Shown: one piece after another, positions 1-7,875 of the stretch
How positions within the stretch are numbered: the first letter of the stretch is position 1
Layout of the letters: each line of letters opens with the position of its first letter
Assembly: GCF_900119165.1 (NCBI RefSeq)
Contig: NZ_FPJG01000006.1
Coordinates: 5,952,001 to 6,016,000, forward strand
Direction: 5' to 3'
DNA length: 64,000 bases
DNA from: Amycolatopsis australiensis
GTDB lineage: Bacteria > Actinomycetota > Actinomycetes > Mycobacteriales > Pseudonocardiaceae
Program-made: the position numbers and the translations under genes
Notes under the pieces: model-generated
What the model saw: only the letters and a program-made list of their open reading frames with translations
The model's database searches: none
What the model was told of the DNA's origin: nothing

Positions 1-220
1 CCGGCCGGACGGGCAGGTCAACACCTGCGCGGTGTACCCGTTCGACACGACCTACGACGGCGCGACGCTGCCCGCTCCGGGCGTCGATCGCGGCCCTTCG
101 TACGCCGTCCAGCCGGTGCTCGACCGCGACTACCAGGCCTTGCTGGCGAGCGTCGGGCAGTTCGTCGTGAACAACCATATCCTCGACGGGGACGGGTACT
201 GGGTTTACCCGTACGCGTGA
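1..220 (+). CDS. C-terminal fragment of an unknown protein, cut by the window edge
   Basis: Only the last 72 codons are visible, in frame from base 2 to a TGA at 218-220. The tail ends GDGYWVYPYA and has a balanced composition rather than the Arg/Pro-rich look of shadow frames, so it is probably real coding sequence. I do not recognise the family and no domain can be named. The next gene on the same strand starts about 50 bp downstream if its start is at 271. Confidence 0.5.
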   Translation, partial: RPDGQVNTCAVYPFDTTYDGATLPAPGVDRGPSYAVQPVLDRDYQALLASVGQFVVNNHILDGDGYWVYPYA

Positions 221-270
221 CAAACTCGATCTCACGTTGCGGCGTCCCCGGACGTCTACAGGGTGTGATC

Positions 271-741
271 GTGAAACCGTTCGAGCAGATCGTGGCCGAG
301 CACGGGCCGATGGTCCTCCGGGTGTGCCGGGCCGTGCTCGGCCCCGCCGACGCCGAAGACGCCTGGTCGGAGACGTTCCTGGCGGCCCTCAAGGCGTACC
401 CCGGGCTGCCGGCCGACGCGAACGTCCAGGCGTGGCTCGTCACGATCGCGCACCGCAAGGCCATCGACCTCACCCGCGCCCAGGCGCGGCGTCCGGTGCC
501 GGTCGGCGACATCCCGGACCGGCCGGGCCACGACGGCCCACCGGACGGCGCGCTGTGGGACGCGCTGGCGCGGCTGCCGGACAAGCAGCGCCTGGCCGTG
601 GCCTACCACTACGTGGCCGGGCTGCCCTACCGCGAGATCGCGGAGATCACCGGAGGCACGACGGACGCCGCCCGCCGCGCGGCGGCCGACGGCATCAAGG
701 CCCTGCGGGCCACCTATCCCTTGGAAGGAGCGCACTCATGA
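271..741 (+). CDS. ECF-type RNA polymerase sigma factor
   Basis: A 156-residue sigma-70-like protein. Region 2 lies at about residues 8-75 (ADAEDAWSETFLAALKAYP, then VQAWLVTIAHRKAIDLTR). Region 4 lies at about 100-150 (LARLPDKQRLAVAYHYVAGLPYREIAEI), as in short ECF factors that direct RNA polymerase to stress promoters. GTG 271 is chosen because homology-like sequence begins there; GTG 217 would add about 18 residues that do not look like sigma sequence. The stop overlaps the ATG of the downstream ogt by 4 nt (ATGA), so the two are translationally coupled and the sigma factor probably controls its own repair operon. No anti-sigma gene is adjacent. Confidence 0.85.
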   Translation: MKPFEQIVAEHGPMVLRVCRAVLGPADAEDAWSETFLAALKAYPGLPADANVQAWLVTIAHRKAIDLTRAQARRPVPVGDIPDRPGHDGPPDGALWDALARLPDKQRLAVAYHYVAGLPYREIAEITGGTTDAARRAAADGIKALRATYPLEGAHS

Positions 742-1331
742 TCGACGTCATCGCGTCGCTTCCCGTGGAATACGAGGTGCTCCCGCACCGCCTGCACGAG
801 CGGCTGACCGCCGCGGCGGAGCACGAGGGCCTGCTGGACGTCGCGTACCGCACGGTCGACACCCCGGTCGGTTCACTGCTGCTGGCGGCGACGGAACAGG
901 GTCTGGTGAAGGTGGCATTCGCCCGCCAGGACCACGAAGCGGTACTGGCCGAGCTGGCGGCGACGATCAGCCCCCGGATCCTGCGGGCTCCGGCCCGCCT
1001 GGAGGCGGTCGTCCACCAGCTGGAGGAGTACTTCACGGGCCGCCGCCGCGAGTTCGACGTCCCGTTGGACTTCCGCCTGGCCCGCGGCTTCCGGCTGTCG
1101 GTGCTGGAGCACTTGCCCCGGATCGCGTACGGCAGGACGGAGAGCTACGCCGAGGTGGCAGCGGCGGCGGGCAGCCCGAAGGCGGTCCGGGCGGTCGGGA
1201 CGGCGTGCGCACGGAACCCGCTGCCGGTGGTGGTGCCGTGTCATCGGGTCGTCCGGTCCGATGGGTCCTACGGCCAGTACGCGGGAGGCGAAGAAGCGAA
1301 GCGGACGCTGCTGACGCTGGAGGCTGCTTGA
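738..1331 (+). CDS. ogt: Methylated-DNA-protein cysteine methyltransferase
   Basis: A 197-residue suicide DNA-repair protein that transfers alkyl groups from O6-alkylguanine to its own cysteine. The C-terminal half carries the family signature NPLPVVVPCHRVV with acceptor Cys168. The upstream YGRTESYAEVA and KAVRAVGTA stretches form the DNA-binding helix region. About 35 N-terminal residues precede the usual Ogt core, starting near VDTPVGSLLLAA. ATG 738 overlaps the sigma factor stop, so expression is likely coupled to it. A second, more divergent Ogt lies at 2946. Confidence 0.92.
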   Translation: MIDVIASLPVEYEVLPHRLHERLTAAAEHEGLLDVAYRTVDTPVGSLLLAATEQGLVKVAFARQDHEAVLAELAATISPRILRAPARLEAVVHQLEEYFTGRRREFDVPLDFRLARGFRLSVLEHLPRIAYGRTESYAEVAAAAGSPKAVRAVGTACARNPLPVVVPCHRVVRSDGSYGQYAGGEEAKRTLLTLEAA

Positions 1332-1858
1332 GTCTGGGGAATAGGGACGGTTCCGGGGAGGCCGGGGCCGGGAGGGAATCCGGCGGCTGTCCCGGAGGGC
1401 AGCTCCAACCAGCGGCCACCGGGACACCCGGCACTCTCCGAAAGGCCGGGCCACCCCGGAACCGAACCTACCTGCGCCCCTCGCCGCAGCCCGAACCCGC
1501 GGCCACCGGGACGGCCCGGCAGTCCCGGAGCGCCAGCCGACCGGAGCCAGGCAACCCCGGCGGCCGACGACAGCGGCCGCAGCCCGCAACCTCACCGGCC
1601 GTCCCCCAAGCTCCTACCGCAACCCGTTCCTGGCCTCCCACCTCGCAGAATCCGGCCGCACCGGAAACCGCGGATGGCCCGCAACCTCACCGGCCGCCGC
1701 AAGCCGCCGCGGCAACCCTCCCTTGCCCCGAAACCGTGCGGAGGAGGCAGAACCCTCAGCGCACGACCTCACCGCCCGCCCCGTCGCCCCGCGCGCGAAC
1801 CACCGGAATCCCCCACGACCGCATCTCACGTTCCACCCCGCCCGAGCGTCTACCGAGT
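1332..1858. repeat. Non-coding gap with degenerate direct repeats
   Basis: This 527-bp gap has no convincing gene. It contains imperfect direct repeats: a 14-mer, gcggccaccgggac, at 1412 and 1499 (87 bp apart), and a 20-mer, gcccgcaacctcaccggccg, at 1582-1601 and 1677-1696 (95 bp apart). The pieces suggest a decayed tandem array of roughly 90 bp. It must also hold the promoter for the 2OG oxygenase gene at 1859 unless transcription runs through from ogt. No clear terminator stem was seen. Confidence 0.5.
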
Positions 1859-2572
1859 ATGGACACCTTCGAAAAGCGCGTCGCCGCCGCGGACTGGGCG
1901 GCTGTGGCCCGCGAGGTCGATGACTATGGCTGCGCCCTCCTCCCACGGCTGCTCACTCCCGCCGAATGCGCTCGGCTCGTCGCCCTCTGGGATCAGCCGT
2001 CGCTCTTTCGGGCGTCCGTGAACCTGCGTCGTCATCGCTTCGGGGACCATGGCGACTACCAGTACTTCGCTTCGCCCTTCCCCGAACCGGTCGAACGACT
2101 GCGGCAGACGCTCTACCCGCGGCTGCTGCCCATCGCCCAGGACTGGTACGCCCGCCTCGGCCGGGCGGCCGAGTGGCCGTCCACTTTGGATGAATGGCTC
2201 GCCGTCTGCCACGCTGCCGGTCAGCGGCGGCCCACGCCGATCCTGCTGCGCTACGAGACCGGCGGCTGGAACGCCCTGCACCGCGACCTCTACGGCGACA
2301 AGGTCTTCCCCCTGCAGGTCGTCATCAACCTCAACGAACCCGGCGCCGACCACACCGGCGGCGAATTCCTGCTGGTCGAGCAGCGCCCCCGTGCGCAGTC
2401 CCGCGGCACCGCGACGCTCATCCCCCAAGGCCACGGCCTCGTCTTCACCACCCGCGACCGGCCCGTCCGCTCCGCCCGCGGCTGGTCGGCGGCCCCGGTC
2501 CGCCACGGCGTCTCGGCCGTGCGCTCAGGCCGGCGGCACACCCTGGGTCTGGTCTTCCACGACGCGGCATGA
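1859..2572 (+). CDS. 2OG-Fe(II) dioxygenase family protein
   Basis: A 237-residue protein of the 2-oxoglutarate/Fe(II) oxygenase fold. The likely iron ligands are His141 and Asp143 in ALHRDLYGD and His216 in VRHGVSAVRSG, with Arg226 as a plausible 2OG carboxylate anchor, all in the expected order. An open frame runs upstream, but sequence before ATG 1859 is Pro/Arg-rich and repetitive, so I start here. It sits between two ogt genes and overlaps the next gene by 4 nt. An AlkB-like role in alkylation repair or modification of a protein or small molecule is plausible, but the substrate is not shown by the sequence. Confidence 0.8.
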   Translation: MDTFEKRVAAADWAAVAREVDDYGCALLPRLLTPAECARLVALWDQPSLFRASVNLRRHRFGDHGDYQYFASPFPEPVERLRQTLYPRLLPIAQDWYARLGRAAEWPSTLDEWLAVCHAAGQRRPTPILLRYETGGWNALHRDLYGDKVFPLQVVINLNEPGADHTGGEFLLVEQRPRAQSRGTATLIPQGHGLVFTTRDRPVRSARGWSAAPVRHGVSAVRSGRRHTLGLVFHDAA

Positions 2573-2946
2573 CCACCGAAGAACTGGCCGCGATCCTGCG
2601 CCTCATCGGCCCGGCCCGGCACGCGGTCATCGGCACCGCGACAGACCCGGCGTCCCTGGCCGACGGCGAGCGCATCGCCGAGGCGTGGGACGGCCTCGTC
2701 CTCGCGAGGGTCACCTGGCCCGAGACCGCCGCGTCGTGGCTGCGGCAGGCCCGGCGGTTCACGGCACCCGACCCGGACGTCTGGGTGGTCAGCGCCACCC
2801 CGGCGGGCTGGGCCGGCATGGCACGGCGCCTGCAGATGTCGACGTCCTGGAGTCCCCATAGGACAGTCGTGACCTCCGCGCTGGCCGGATCCCCCCTGCC
2901 CGGCTTGCGCGGCGCGCGAGCGGACGGCACGACCTGGGAGAACTGA
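2569..2946 (+). CDS. Conserved-looking small protein of unknown function
   Basis: A 125-residue soluble protein without signal peptide or membrane segment. It is locked into the operon by overlaps on both sides: ATGA with the oxygenase and 1 nt with the second ogt. It begins MTTEELAAILRLIGP and contains DVWVVSATPAGWAGMARRL. This faintly recalls the small proteins sometimes annotated as ABC substrate-binding-like beside Ogt genes, but that label is weak. A role in the alkylation-damage operon is inferred from position only. Confidence 0.7.
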   Translation: MTTEELAAILRLIGPARHAVIGTATDPASLADGERIAEAWDGLVLARVTWPETAASWLRQARRFTAPDPDVWVVSATPAGWAGMARRLQMSTSWSPHRTVVTSALAGSPLPGLRGARADGTTWEN

Positions 2947-3434
2947 TGAAACACACCGTGACCGATTCCCCGATCGGCCCGCTGACCCTCGTCGGCACCG
3001 CCGACGTCGTGACCGGCGTTTACTTCCCCGGCCACTGGACACGTCCGGACCGGGCGGCGTTCGGCACGCGGGACGATTCGGCCTTCCCCGAGGCCGTTCT
3101 GCAGCTGAAGGAGTACTTCGCCGGGCAGCGCAGAGACTTCGCCGTGCCGACACGCGCCGAGGGCCCGGACTTCGACCGCGCCGTCTGGGCCGAGATCGCG
3201 AAGATCCCGTACGGCTCGACCGCCACATACGGCGATCTCGCCCGGGCGATCGGCGGCCTTCCGCACGAGGTCGGCGCGGCAGTAGGAAGAAACCCGCTGA
3301 GCATCCTCGTGGCATGTCACCGGGTCGTCGGCAAAGACGGAAAACTCACCGGGTACGCGGGCGGGCTGCAGCGCAAGCAGTTCCTCCTCGAACTCGAGCG
3401 GCCCCCCGCTGCCGACCACGGCCGGCTCTGGTGA
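2946..3434 (+). CDS. ogt: Second Ogt-like methyltransferase with ACHR active site
   Basis: A 162-residue O6-alkylguanine transferase-like protein. The DNA-binding part (IPYGSTATYGDLARAIG) and active-site segment NPLSILVACHRVVG are present. The acceptor Cys124 is kept, but the usual Pro before it is Ala (ACHR instead of PCHR). Because Cys is retained, it is more likely an active transferase with altered specificity than an alkyltransferase-like protein, which lacks the Cys. It is the last gene of the operon, and its start overlaps the preceding stop by one base. Confidence 0.88.
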   Translation: MKHTVTDSPIGPLTLVGTADVVTGVYFPGHWTRPDRAAFGTRDDSAFPEAVLQLKEYFAGQRRDFAVPTRAEGPDFDRAVWAEIAKIPYGSTATYGDLARAIGGLPHEVGAAVGRNPLSILVACHRVVGKDGKLTGYAGGLQRKQFLLELERPPAADHGRLW

Positions 3435-4046
3435 TCACACGTGACTCAGCAGCATCGTCGCGCCGAGGGCGGTCATCGTCACGGCGATGAGGACGTCGAG
3501 CACGCGCCAAGCCGCCGGCCGCGCGAAGACACCGGCAAGACGCCGTGCGCCGAAGCCGAGAGCGCTGAACCAGACCGCGCTGGCGATCCCGGCACCGAGG
3601 CCGAACAGCCAGCGCCCGTCGCCGTGGGCGACCGCCACCGAGCCCAGCAGCAAAACTGTGTCGAGGTAGACGTGCGGGTTCAGCCACGTGAAGGCGATGC
3701 AGGCCAGCACGGCCTTGCGCAACGGCGTCCGTTCCTCCCCGACAGTCATGACCGACGGCCGGAACGCCCGCCGCGCGGCGAGCACGCCGTAGCCGAGCAG
3801 GAACAGCCCGCCGCCGACGGCGATCACCCCGATCGCCGTCGGCCACTGCTGCAGCACCGCCCCGATCCCGCTCACCCCCAGCCCGATCAACACGAGATCC
3901 GACACCGCGCAGATGACCACCAGCGGTGCCACGGCGCCCCCGCGCAGCCCCTGCTGCAGCAGGAAGGCGTTCTGGGAGCCGATGGCGACGATGAGGGACA
4001 GGCCGGTCCCGAACCCGGCGACGAGCAACGCGAGCACGCCGTTCAC
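3435..4046 (-). CDS. argO: LysE/ArgO family basic amino-acid exporter
   Basis: A 203-residue integral membrane protein with about six hydrophobic segments. The N-terminal motif GTGLSLIVAIGSQNAFLLQQGL is typical of ArgO/LysE (the family's IGPQN-type motif), and AFTWLNPHVYLDT forms the second conserved signature. It is expected to export arginine or lysine. It is divergent from an ArgP-like LysR gene, the classic exporter-regulator arrangement, with about 60 bp between starts. Its stop abuts the end of ogt at 3434. Confidence 0.9.
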   Translation of the reverse strand: MNGVLALLVAGFGTGLSLIVAIGSQNAFLLQQGLRGGAVAPLVVICAVSDLVLIGLGVSGIGAVLQQWPTAIGVIAVGGGLFLLGYGVLAARRAFRPSVMTVGEERTPLRKAVLACIAFTWLNPHVYLDTVLLLGSVAVAHGDGRWLFGLGAGIASAVWFSALGFGARRLAGVFARPAAWRVLDVLIAVTMTALGATMLLSHV

Positions 4047-4085
4047 GGTAGGCCCGTGCGGCTGGATTACTCCAGCTCAAGATTC

Positions 4086-4093
4086 TTACGTAA
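4086..4093. promoter_or_regulatory. TTACGTAA palindrome between argO and argP
   Basis: A perfect 8-bp palindrome in the short divergent space, the only A/T-richer part of this gap. LysR proteins usually bind interrupted T-N11-A dyads between divergent genes, so this is a candidate ArgP site or promoter core. Functional assignment is by position only. Confidence 0.35.
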
Positions 4094-4107
4094 CATTAGC
4101 GCTCGTG

Positions 4108-4991
4108 ATGTCCGATCTCCCGCTCGAGCAGGTCAAGACCCTGCTGGCCGTCGTCGACGAGCAAAGCTTCGACGCGGCGGCGGCGGTGCTGCACGTGACG
4201 CCGTCGGCCGTCAGCCAGCGGGTGAAGGCCCTGGAGCAACGCACCGGGCGGGTGCTCCTGCTCCGCACCAAGCCGGTCCGGCTGACCGCGTCCGGCCAGG
4301 TCCTGGTCCGCTTCGCGCGCTCGCTGGCGCAGCTGGAACAGGACGCGCTGTCCGAACTGGGACTCGGCGCCTCGGCCACCCCGACCGTCTCGATCGCGGT
4401 GAACGCGGACTCACTCGCCACCTGGTTCCTCCCGGCGCTGTCCCGCGTCCCGGAGTCGCTGGGACTCTGCTTCGACCTGCAACGCGAGGACCAGGACCAC
4501 ACAGCGAGCCTGCTGCGCGAAGGCCTGGTGATGGCGGCGGTGACGGCCGCACCCCACCCCGTCCAGGGCTGCACGTCGGCCCGCCTGGGCCGGATGCGCT
4601 ACCGCGCGATGGCCTCCCCCGCGTTCATCGCCCGCCGGCTCGCCTCCGGGCCGCTTCCGTCCGCGCTCGCGGCGGCGCCGGTGATCGCGTTCGACCGCAA
4701 GGACGATCTCCAGGACCGGTTCCTGCGCAGCCTCACGCGCCGCCGAACCTTCCCTCACTTACGTCACCACATCCCGGCGTCGGAGTCCTTCGTGGACGCG
4801 GTGGCCGCGGGACTCGGCTGGGCATGGTGCCGGAGATCCAGGCGGCCCCCCGCGGCGACACCCTGGTGGACCTGGCCCCGGACCGGCCATTGGACGTGCC
4901 CCTGCACTGGCAGCAATGGAAACTGGACTCCCCGGCCCTGGCGGCAGTGGCAGCGGCGGTCGCCGAAGGCGCGAACGAAGCCCTCCGCTAG
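4108..4991 (+). pseudogene. argP: LysR-type regulator (ArgP-like) with a one-base frameshift
   Basis: The N-terminal HTH (EQVKTLLAVVDEQSFDAAAA) and effector domain read well from ATG 4108 (or GTG 4105) to AAGLGW at 4819-4821. The frame then becomes Arg/Pro/Trp-rich. The matching continuation, MVPEIQAAPRGDTLVDL and onward to EGANEALR, lies in another frame from 4824 to the stop at 4991. Adding one G to the GGG run at 4820-4822 restores a 294-residue protein of normal LysR length. It is therefore either a recent inactivating deletion or a sequencing error. An intact product would sense lysine/arginine and drive argO. Confidence 0.85.
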
Positions 4992-5187
4992 ACACGACCG
5001 CCCCAAGCCACAGTTAGTTTGATGGCGCTCCGGCCCCGCGGCCGCCCCCAAGCCCACGAGCGCCGCCTCGATGCTCACTGGTCTCCCCCGGGTCCGGTCG
5101 GTCCGTTCCGATCTCCCGGTCCCCGGAGCGGTCTTCAGCGGACGCCGGCAACACCGCCCGATCGGCCCAGCCCGGGTCCCCCGGCGG

Positions 5188-5832
5188 CTACTCCGGCGCG
5201 GACGGCGAGCGGCCGGGAAACTCGCCCACCCCGCGCTCCACCAGGTCAAACGCCTGATCGATCACCGCCGGCTGCTCGCGCCGGACCACCTCCGCGTCCT
5301 CCCCCGCCACGATGCGGCTCATCGCGTGCGAGAACACCGTCGTGATCGCCGTGGTCAGCAGCCCGGCCACCATCCGGGAGCGGAACGCCTCGCCCGTCTC
5401 CGCGACGAGCACCTCCGTGAACGCCTCCGCGATCTCGCGCTCCTGCTCGTACCATCGCGCCATCAGCGCCGGGCTCGACGTCAGGACCCACCAGAACCCG
5501 GGACCGCCGGCGATGGCGCCCGACAGCGGATGCCCGGACGCCAGCAGCGCGTGCTGGTGCTCCCGCAGGGCGGCCACCGGTGACACGCCGGCGGGCCGGG
5601 ACCGGACCACGGCGGTCAGCTCCGCCAGCCGCTCCGCGTGGCGGTCCAGGAACAGGTCCTCCTTGCGGGGGAAGTAGTTGAAGACCGTCATCTTCGACAC
5701 GCCCGCGGCCTCGGCGATCTCGGCCACCGTCACCTCCTCGAAGCCGCGCTCGATGAACAGGCCGGTGGCCACGTTCGAGATCAGCAGGCGCGTCGCCTGC
5801 TTCTTGCGCTCGCGCAGTCCGGGATCCGCCAT
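5188..5832 (-). CDS. TetR family transcriptional regulator
   Basis: A 214-residue repressor. The N-terminal HTH is at about residues 10-55 (VTVAEIAEAAGVSKMTVFNYFPRKEDLF), a textbook TetR recognition helix. The remaining helical part (GFWWVLTSSPALMARWYEQE) would bind the ligand. ATG 5832 fits the family N-terminus MADPGLRERKKQATR. It is divergent from an FAD monooxygenase, and a 23-bp inverted repeat in the gap is a likely shared operator, so it probably represses both genes until a substrate-like compound is bound. Confidence 0.9.
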   Translation of the reverse strand: MADPGLRERKKQATRLLISNVATGLFIERGFEEVTVAEIAEAAGVSKMTVFNYFPRKEDLFLDRHAERLAELTAVVRSRPAGVSPVAALREHQHALLASGHPLSGAIAGGPGFWWVLTSSPALMARWYEQEREIAEAFTEVLVAETGEAFRSRMVAGLLTTAITTVFSHAMSRIVAGEDAEVVRREQPAVIDQAFDLVERGVGEFPGRSPSAPE

Positions 5833-5854
5833 GCCCGGAGTATAGACCGGGCAC

Positions 5855-5877
5855 AAAGTTTGACTCGGTAAAACTTT
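5855..5877. promoter_or_regulatory. Likely TetR operator
   Basis: Perfect 7-bp arms AAAGTTT (5855-5861) and AAACTTT (5871-5877) around a 9-bp spacer, strikingly AT-rich for this genome. It lies 18 bp before the monooxygenase ATG at 5896 and 22 bp before the TetR ATG on the other strand. A TTGACT hexamer inside it (5860-5865) could be a -35 element, which would let the bound repressor block transcription. Confidence 0.65.
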
Positions 5878-5895
5878 CGCGGCATGATCGGCCCC

Positions 5896-7413
5896 ATGAA
5901 CACGGATGTGGTGATCTCCGGGGGCGGGCCGGTCGGGCTGATGCTGGCCTGCGAGCTCCGGCTCAGAAACGTGAACGTGCTGGTCGTCGAGCGGCTCGCT
6001 GAGCCGGACCGGACGATCAAGGCCGGGTCGGTCAGCCTGACCACGGCCGAGGCCTTCTACCGCCGCGGCCTGCTGCCCGCGGTCGACGCCGTCGTCCAGC
6101 AGAACGCCGAACAGATCAAGGCGTTCCTGAAGTCCCGCGGCGGAGGCGGCCCGAAGGCCGCGATGCCGGTGGGGCACTTCGCCGGCATCATGGTCGCCTC
6201 GACCGGCGTCCACTTCGACGACCCCGACTTCCGCGACGTCGGGCCCGCGTCCCGGCTCGTCGTCATCCAGCAGCAGGCCGTCGAGGCGATCCTCGGCGAA
6301 CGCGCCGCCGAACTGGGAGCCGAAATCCGGCGCGGGGTGGAACTGACCGGGTTCGACGCCGACGACGGCGGCGTCACCGTCCGGCTCGGCGACGGCGGCA
6401 CCGTCCACGCCGGCTGGCTGGTCGGCTGCGACGGCGGCCGCAGCTTCGTCCGCAAGAACGCCGGCTTCGCCTTCCCCGGCACCGATCCCGCCATCACCGG
6501 GCGGCAGGCACTCGCCGAGCTCACCGGCGTGGAAGCGCTGCCCGGCGGGTGGCAGCACGGCAACGGCGGGCTCTACGTCTACGGGCCGACGCCCGGGCGG
6601 ATGCTCACCGTCGAGTTCGACGGGCCGCCCGAGGACCGTACCGCCCCGATCACCGCGCAGGAGCTGGAAGAGAGCTTCCGGCGGGTGTCCGGCGCGGACA
6701 TCCGGGTCACGAAGGTCCACAGCGCGACCCGGTTCACCGACAACGCGCGGCAGGCGGCCACCTACCGCCAGGGCCGCGTGCTGCTGGCCGGGGACGCGGC
6801 GCACGTCCACTCCCCGTTCGGCGGGCAGGGGCTCAACCTCGGCATCGGCGACGCGGTCAACCTCGGCTGGAAGCTGGCCGCGACCATCCAGGGCTGGGCG
6901 CCGGACGGGCTCCTCGACACCTACACGACCGAACGCCACCCGATCGGCGAGTGGGTCCTCGAATGGACCCGGGCCCAGGTCGCGCTGATGCGCAGCGACG
7001 TGCGGACGAAGGCGCTGCGCCGGGTCGTCGCCGAGCTGCTGCACACCGACGACGGCGCGACCCACCTGGCCAAGAAGCTCTCCGGCGTCCTGCACCGCTA
7101 CCCGATCGACGGCGAGCACGACCTCACCGGCCGCGGCGCGCCCGACTTCGCCTTCGCCGACGGCACCCGCCTCGGCGACCACCTGCACGACGGCGGCGCG
7201 CTCCTGCTCGACCTCGCCGAAAGCGCCGAACTGCGCGAAACGGCGAGCGGCTGGGCGGGCCGCGTCGGCACGCTGACCGTCAAGTGCGTCAGCGAGCCGG
7301 GGCTGACCGGCGTGCTGATCCGGCCGGACGGCTACATCGCGTGGGCGAGCGAAGACGGCTCGGTGGCCGGCCTCGACGCGGCGCTGCGCCGCTGGTTCGG
7401 CGAACCAGCCTGA
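5896..7413 (+). CDS. FAD-dependent aromatic monooxygenase
   Basis: A 505-residue flavoprotein hydroxylase of the p-hydroxybenzoate hydroxylase class. It has the N-terminal dinucleotide-binding motif VVISGGGPVGLMLACELR, the middle motif GCDGGRSFVRK and the FAD-ribityl motif LLAGDAAHVHSPFGGQGLNLG, followed by a thioredoxin-like C-terminal region. Such enzymes hydroxylate phenols, polyketides or rifamycin-type drugs with NAD(P)H and O2; the substrate cannot be read from sequence. ATG 5896 is preferred to 5884. It is regulated by the divergent TetR. The nearby MhpE/MhpF genes hint at aromatic catabolism, but they are on the other strand. Confidence 0.88.
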   Translation: MNTDVVISGGGPVGLMLACELRLRNVNVLVVERLAEPDRTIKAGSVSLTTAEAFYRRGLLPAVDAVVQQNAEQIKAFLKSRGGGGPKAAMPVGHFAGIMVASTGVHFDDPDFRDVGPASRLVVIQQQAVEAILGERAAELGAEIRRGVELTGFDADDGGVTVRLGDGGTVHAGWLVGCDGGRSFVRKNAGFAFPGTDPAITGRQALAELTGVEALPGGWQHGNGGLYVYGPTPGRMLTVEFDGPPEDRTAPITAQELEESFRRVSGADIRVTKVHSATRFTDNARQAATYRQGRVLLAGDAAHVHSPFGGQGLNLGIGDAVNLGWKLAATIQGWAPDGLLDTYTTERHPIGEWVLEWTRAQVALMRSDVRTKALRRVVAELLHTDDGATHLAKKLSGVLHRYPIDGEHDLTGRGAPDFAFADGTRLGDHLHDGGALLLDLAESAELRETASGWAGRVGTLTVKCVSEPGLTGVLIRPDGYIAWASEDGSVAGLDAALRRWFGEPA

Positions 7414-7417
7414 CGCG

Positions 7418-7446
7418 CGGGGCGCGCCGGAGCCCGGCGCGCCCCG
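7418..7446. terminator. GC-rich hairpin after the monooxygenase
   Basis: A perfect 13-bp stem (7418-7430 with 7434-7446) and a 3-nt loop, 4 nt after the stop. There is no strong T-run, as is common for actinobacterial terminators. The small minus-strand frame ends just beyond it at 7452, so it could act in both directions. Confidence 0.7.
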
Positions 7447-7451
7447 GAACC

Positions 7452-7724
7452 TCAGTACGCCACCGCGAACGCGTGGCTCATCGCGTCGTTGTGGGTCGAC
7501 GTCGAGCCGGCCGCGTCCGGCAGGCCGCTCGCGGCCATCTGCACCGCGCCCGTCGACCCGCTCACCCAGTCGGTCTTCGCGTAGAAGTTGAACTTCAGCA
7601 CGCAGCCGTTGCCGGTCGCCGCCGTGAACAGGGTGTTGAGCACCTCGTTGTCGATCGACGTCGTGTTCGACGCGTTGTTCGCCCGCAGTGTCGAGTACAC
7701 GTACGCGGTTTGGCCGGCCGTCAT
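7452..7724 (-). CDS. Small Asn/Thr-rich protein, possibly the 3' remnant of a larger gene
   Basis: A 90-residue frame ending SHAFAVAY. Its composition (many N, T, S, A and few Arg or Pro) is unlike non-coding frames here, so I think it is or was coding. The frame stays open upstream of ATG 7724 with protein-like sequence (GFQYVAALGSVQLS) for about 15 codons before turning Arg-rich, and no start or ribosome site precedes it. It may be the C-terminal piece of a beta-rich extracellular protein whose 5' part was lost. I do not recognise the family. Confidence 0.4.
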   Translation of the reverse strand: MTAGQTAYVYSTLRANNASNTTSIDNEVLNTLFTAATGNGCVLKFNFYAKTDWVSGSTGAVQMAASGLPDAAGSTSTHNDAMSHAFAVAY

Positions 7725-7875
7725 GGACAGCTGGACCGAGCCGAGCGCCGCGACGTACTGAAATCCCCTCGATCGTGCGGTCCGGAACGAGCCCGATTCT
7801 GGCCGCCGCCGACGGTGCGCGGACCCGGTCAGTTCCGGACATTGGCCGCCTGCGGACTTCGAGGGGACGCCACGG

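Noticed and set aside
217..270. Sigma factor start at GTG 217, overlapping the previous stop
   Set aside because: The overlap is attractive, but the extra residues do not resemble sigma region 2 and no ribosome site is seen.
1205..1858. N-terminal extension of the 2OG oxygenase
   Set aside because: The open frame overlaps ogt and is Pro/Arg/Thr-rich and repetitive; the folded domain starts at ATG 1859.
2946..3434. Alkyltransferase-like (non-enzymatic) protein
   Set aside because: These lack the acceptor Cys, but Cys124 is present; only the preceding Pro is changed.
5188..7842. A continuous 884-codon minus-strand protein joining the TetR gene to upstream sequence
   Set aside because: Only the last 214 codons are TetR; the rest lies opposite the FAD monooxygenase and has no domain.
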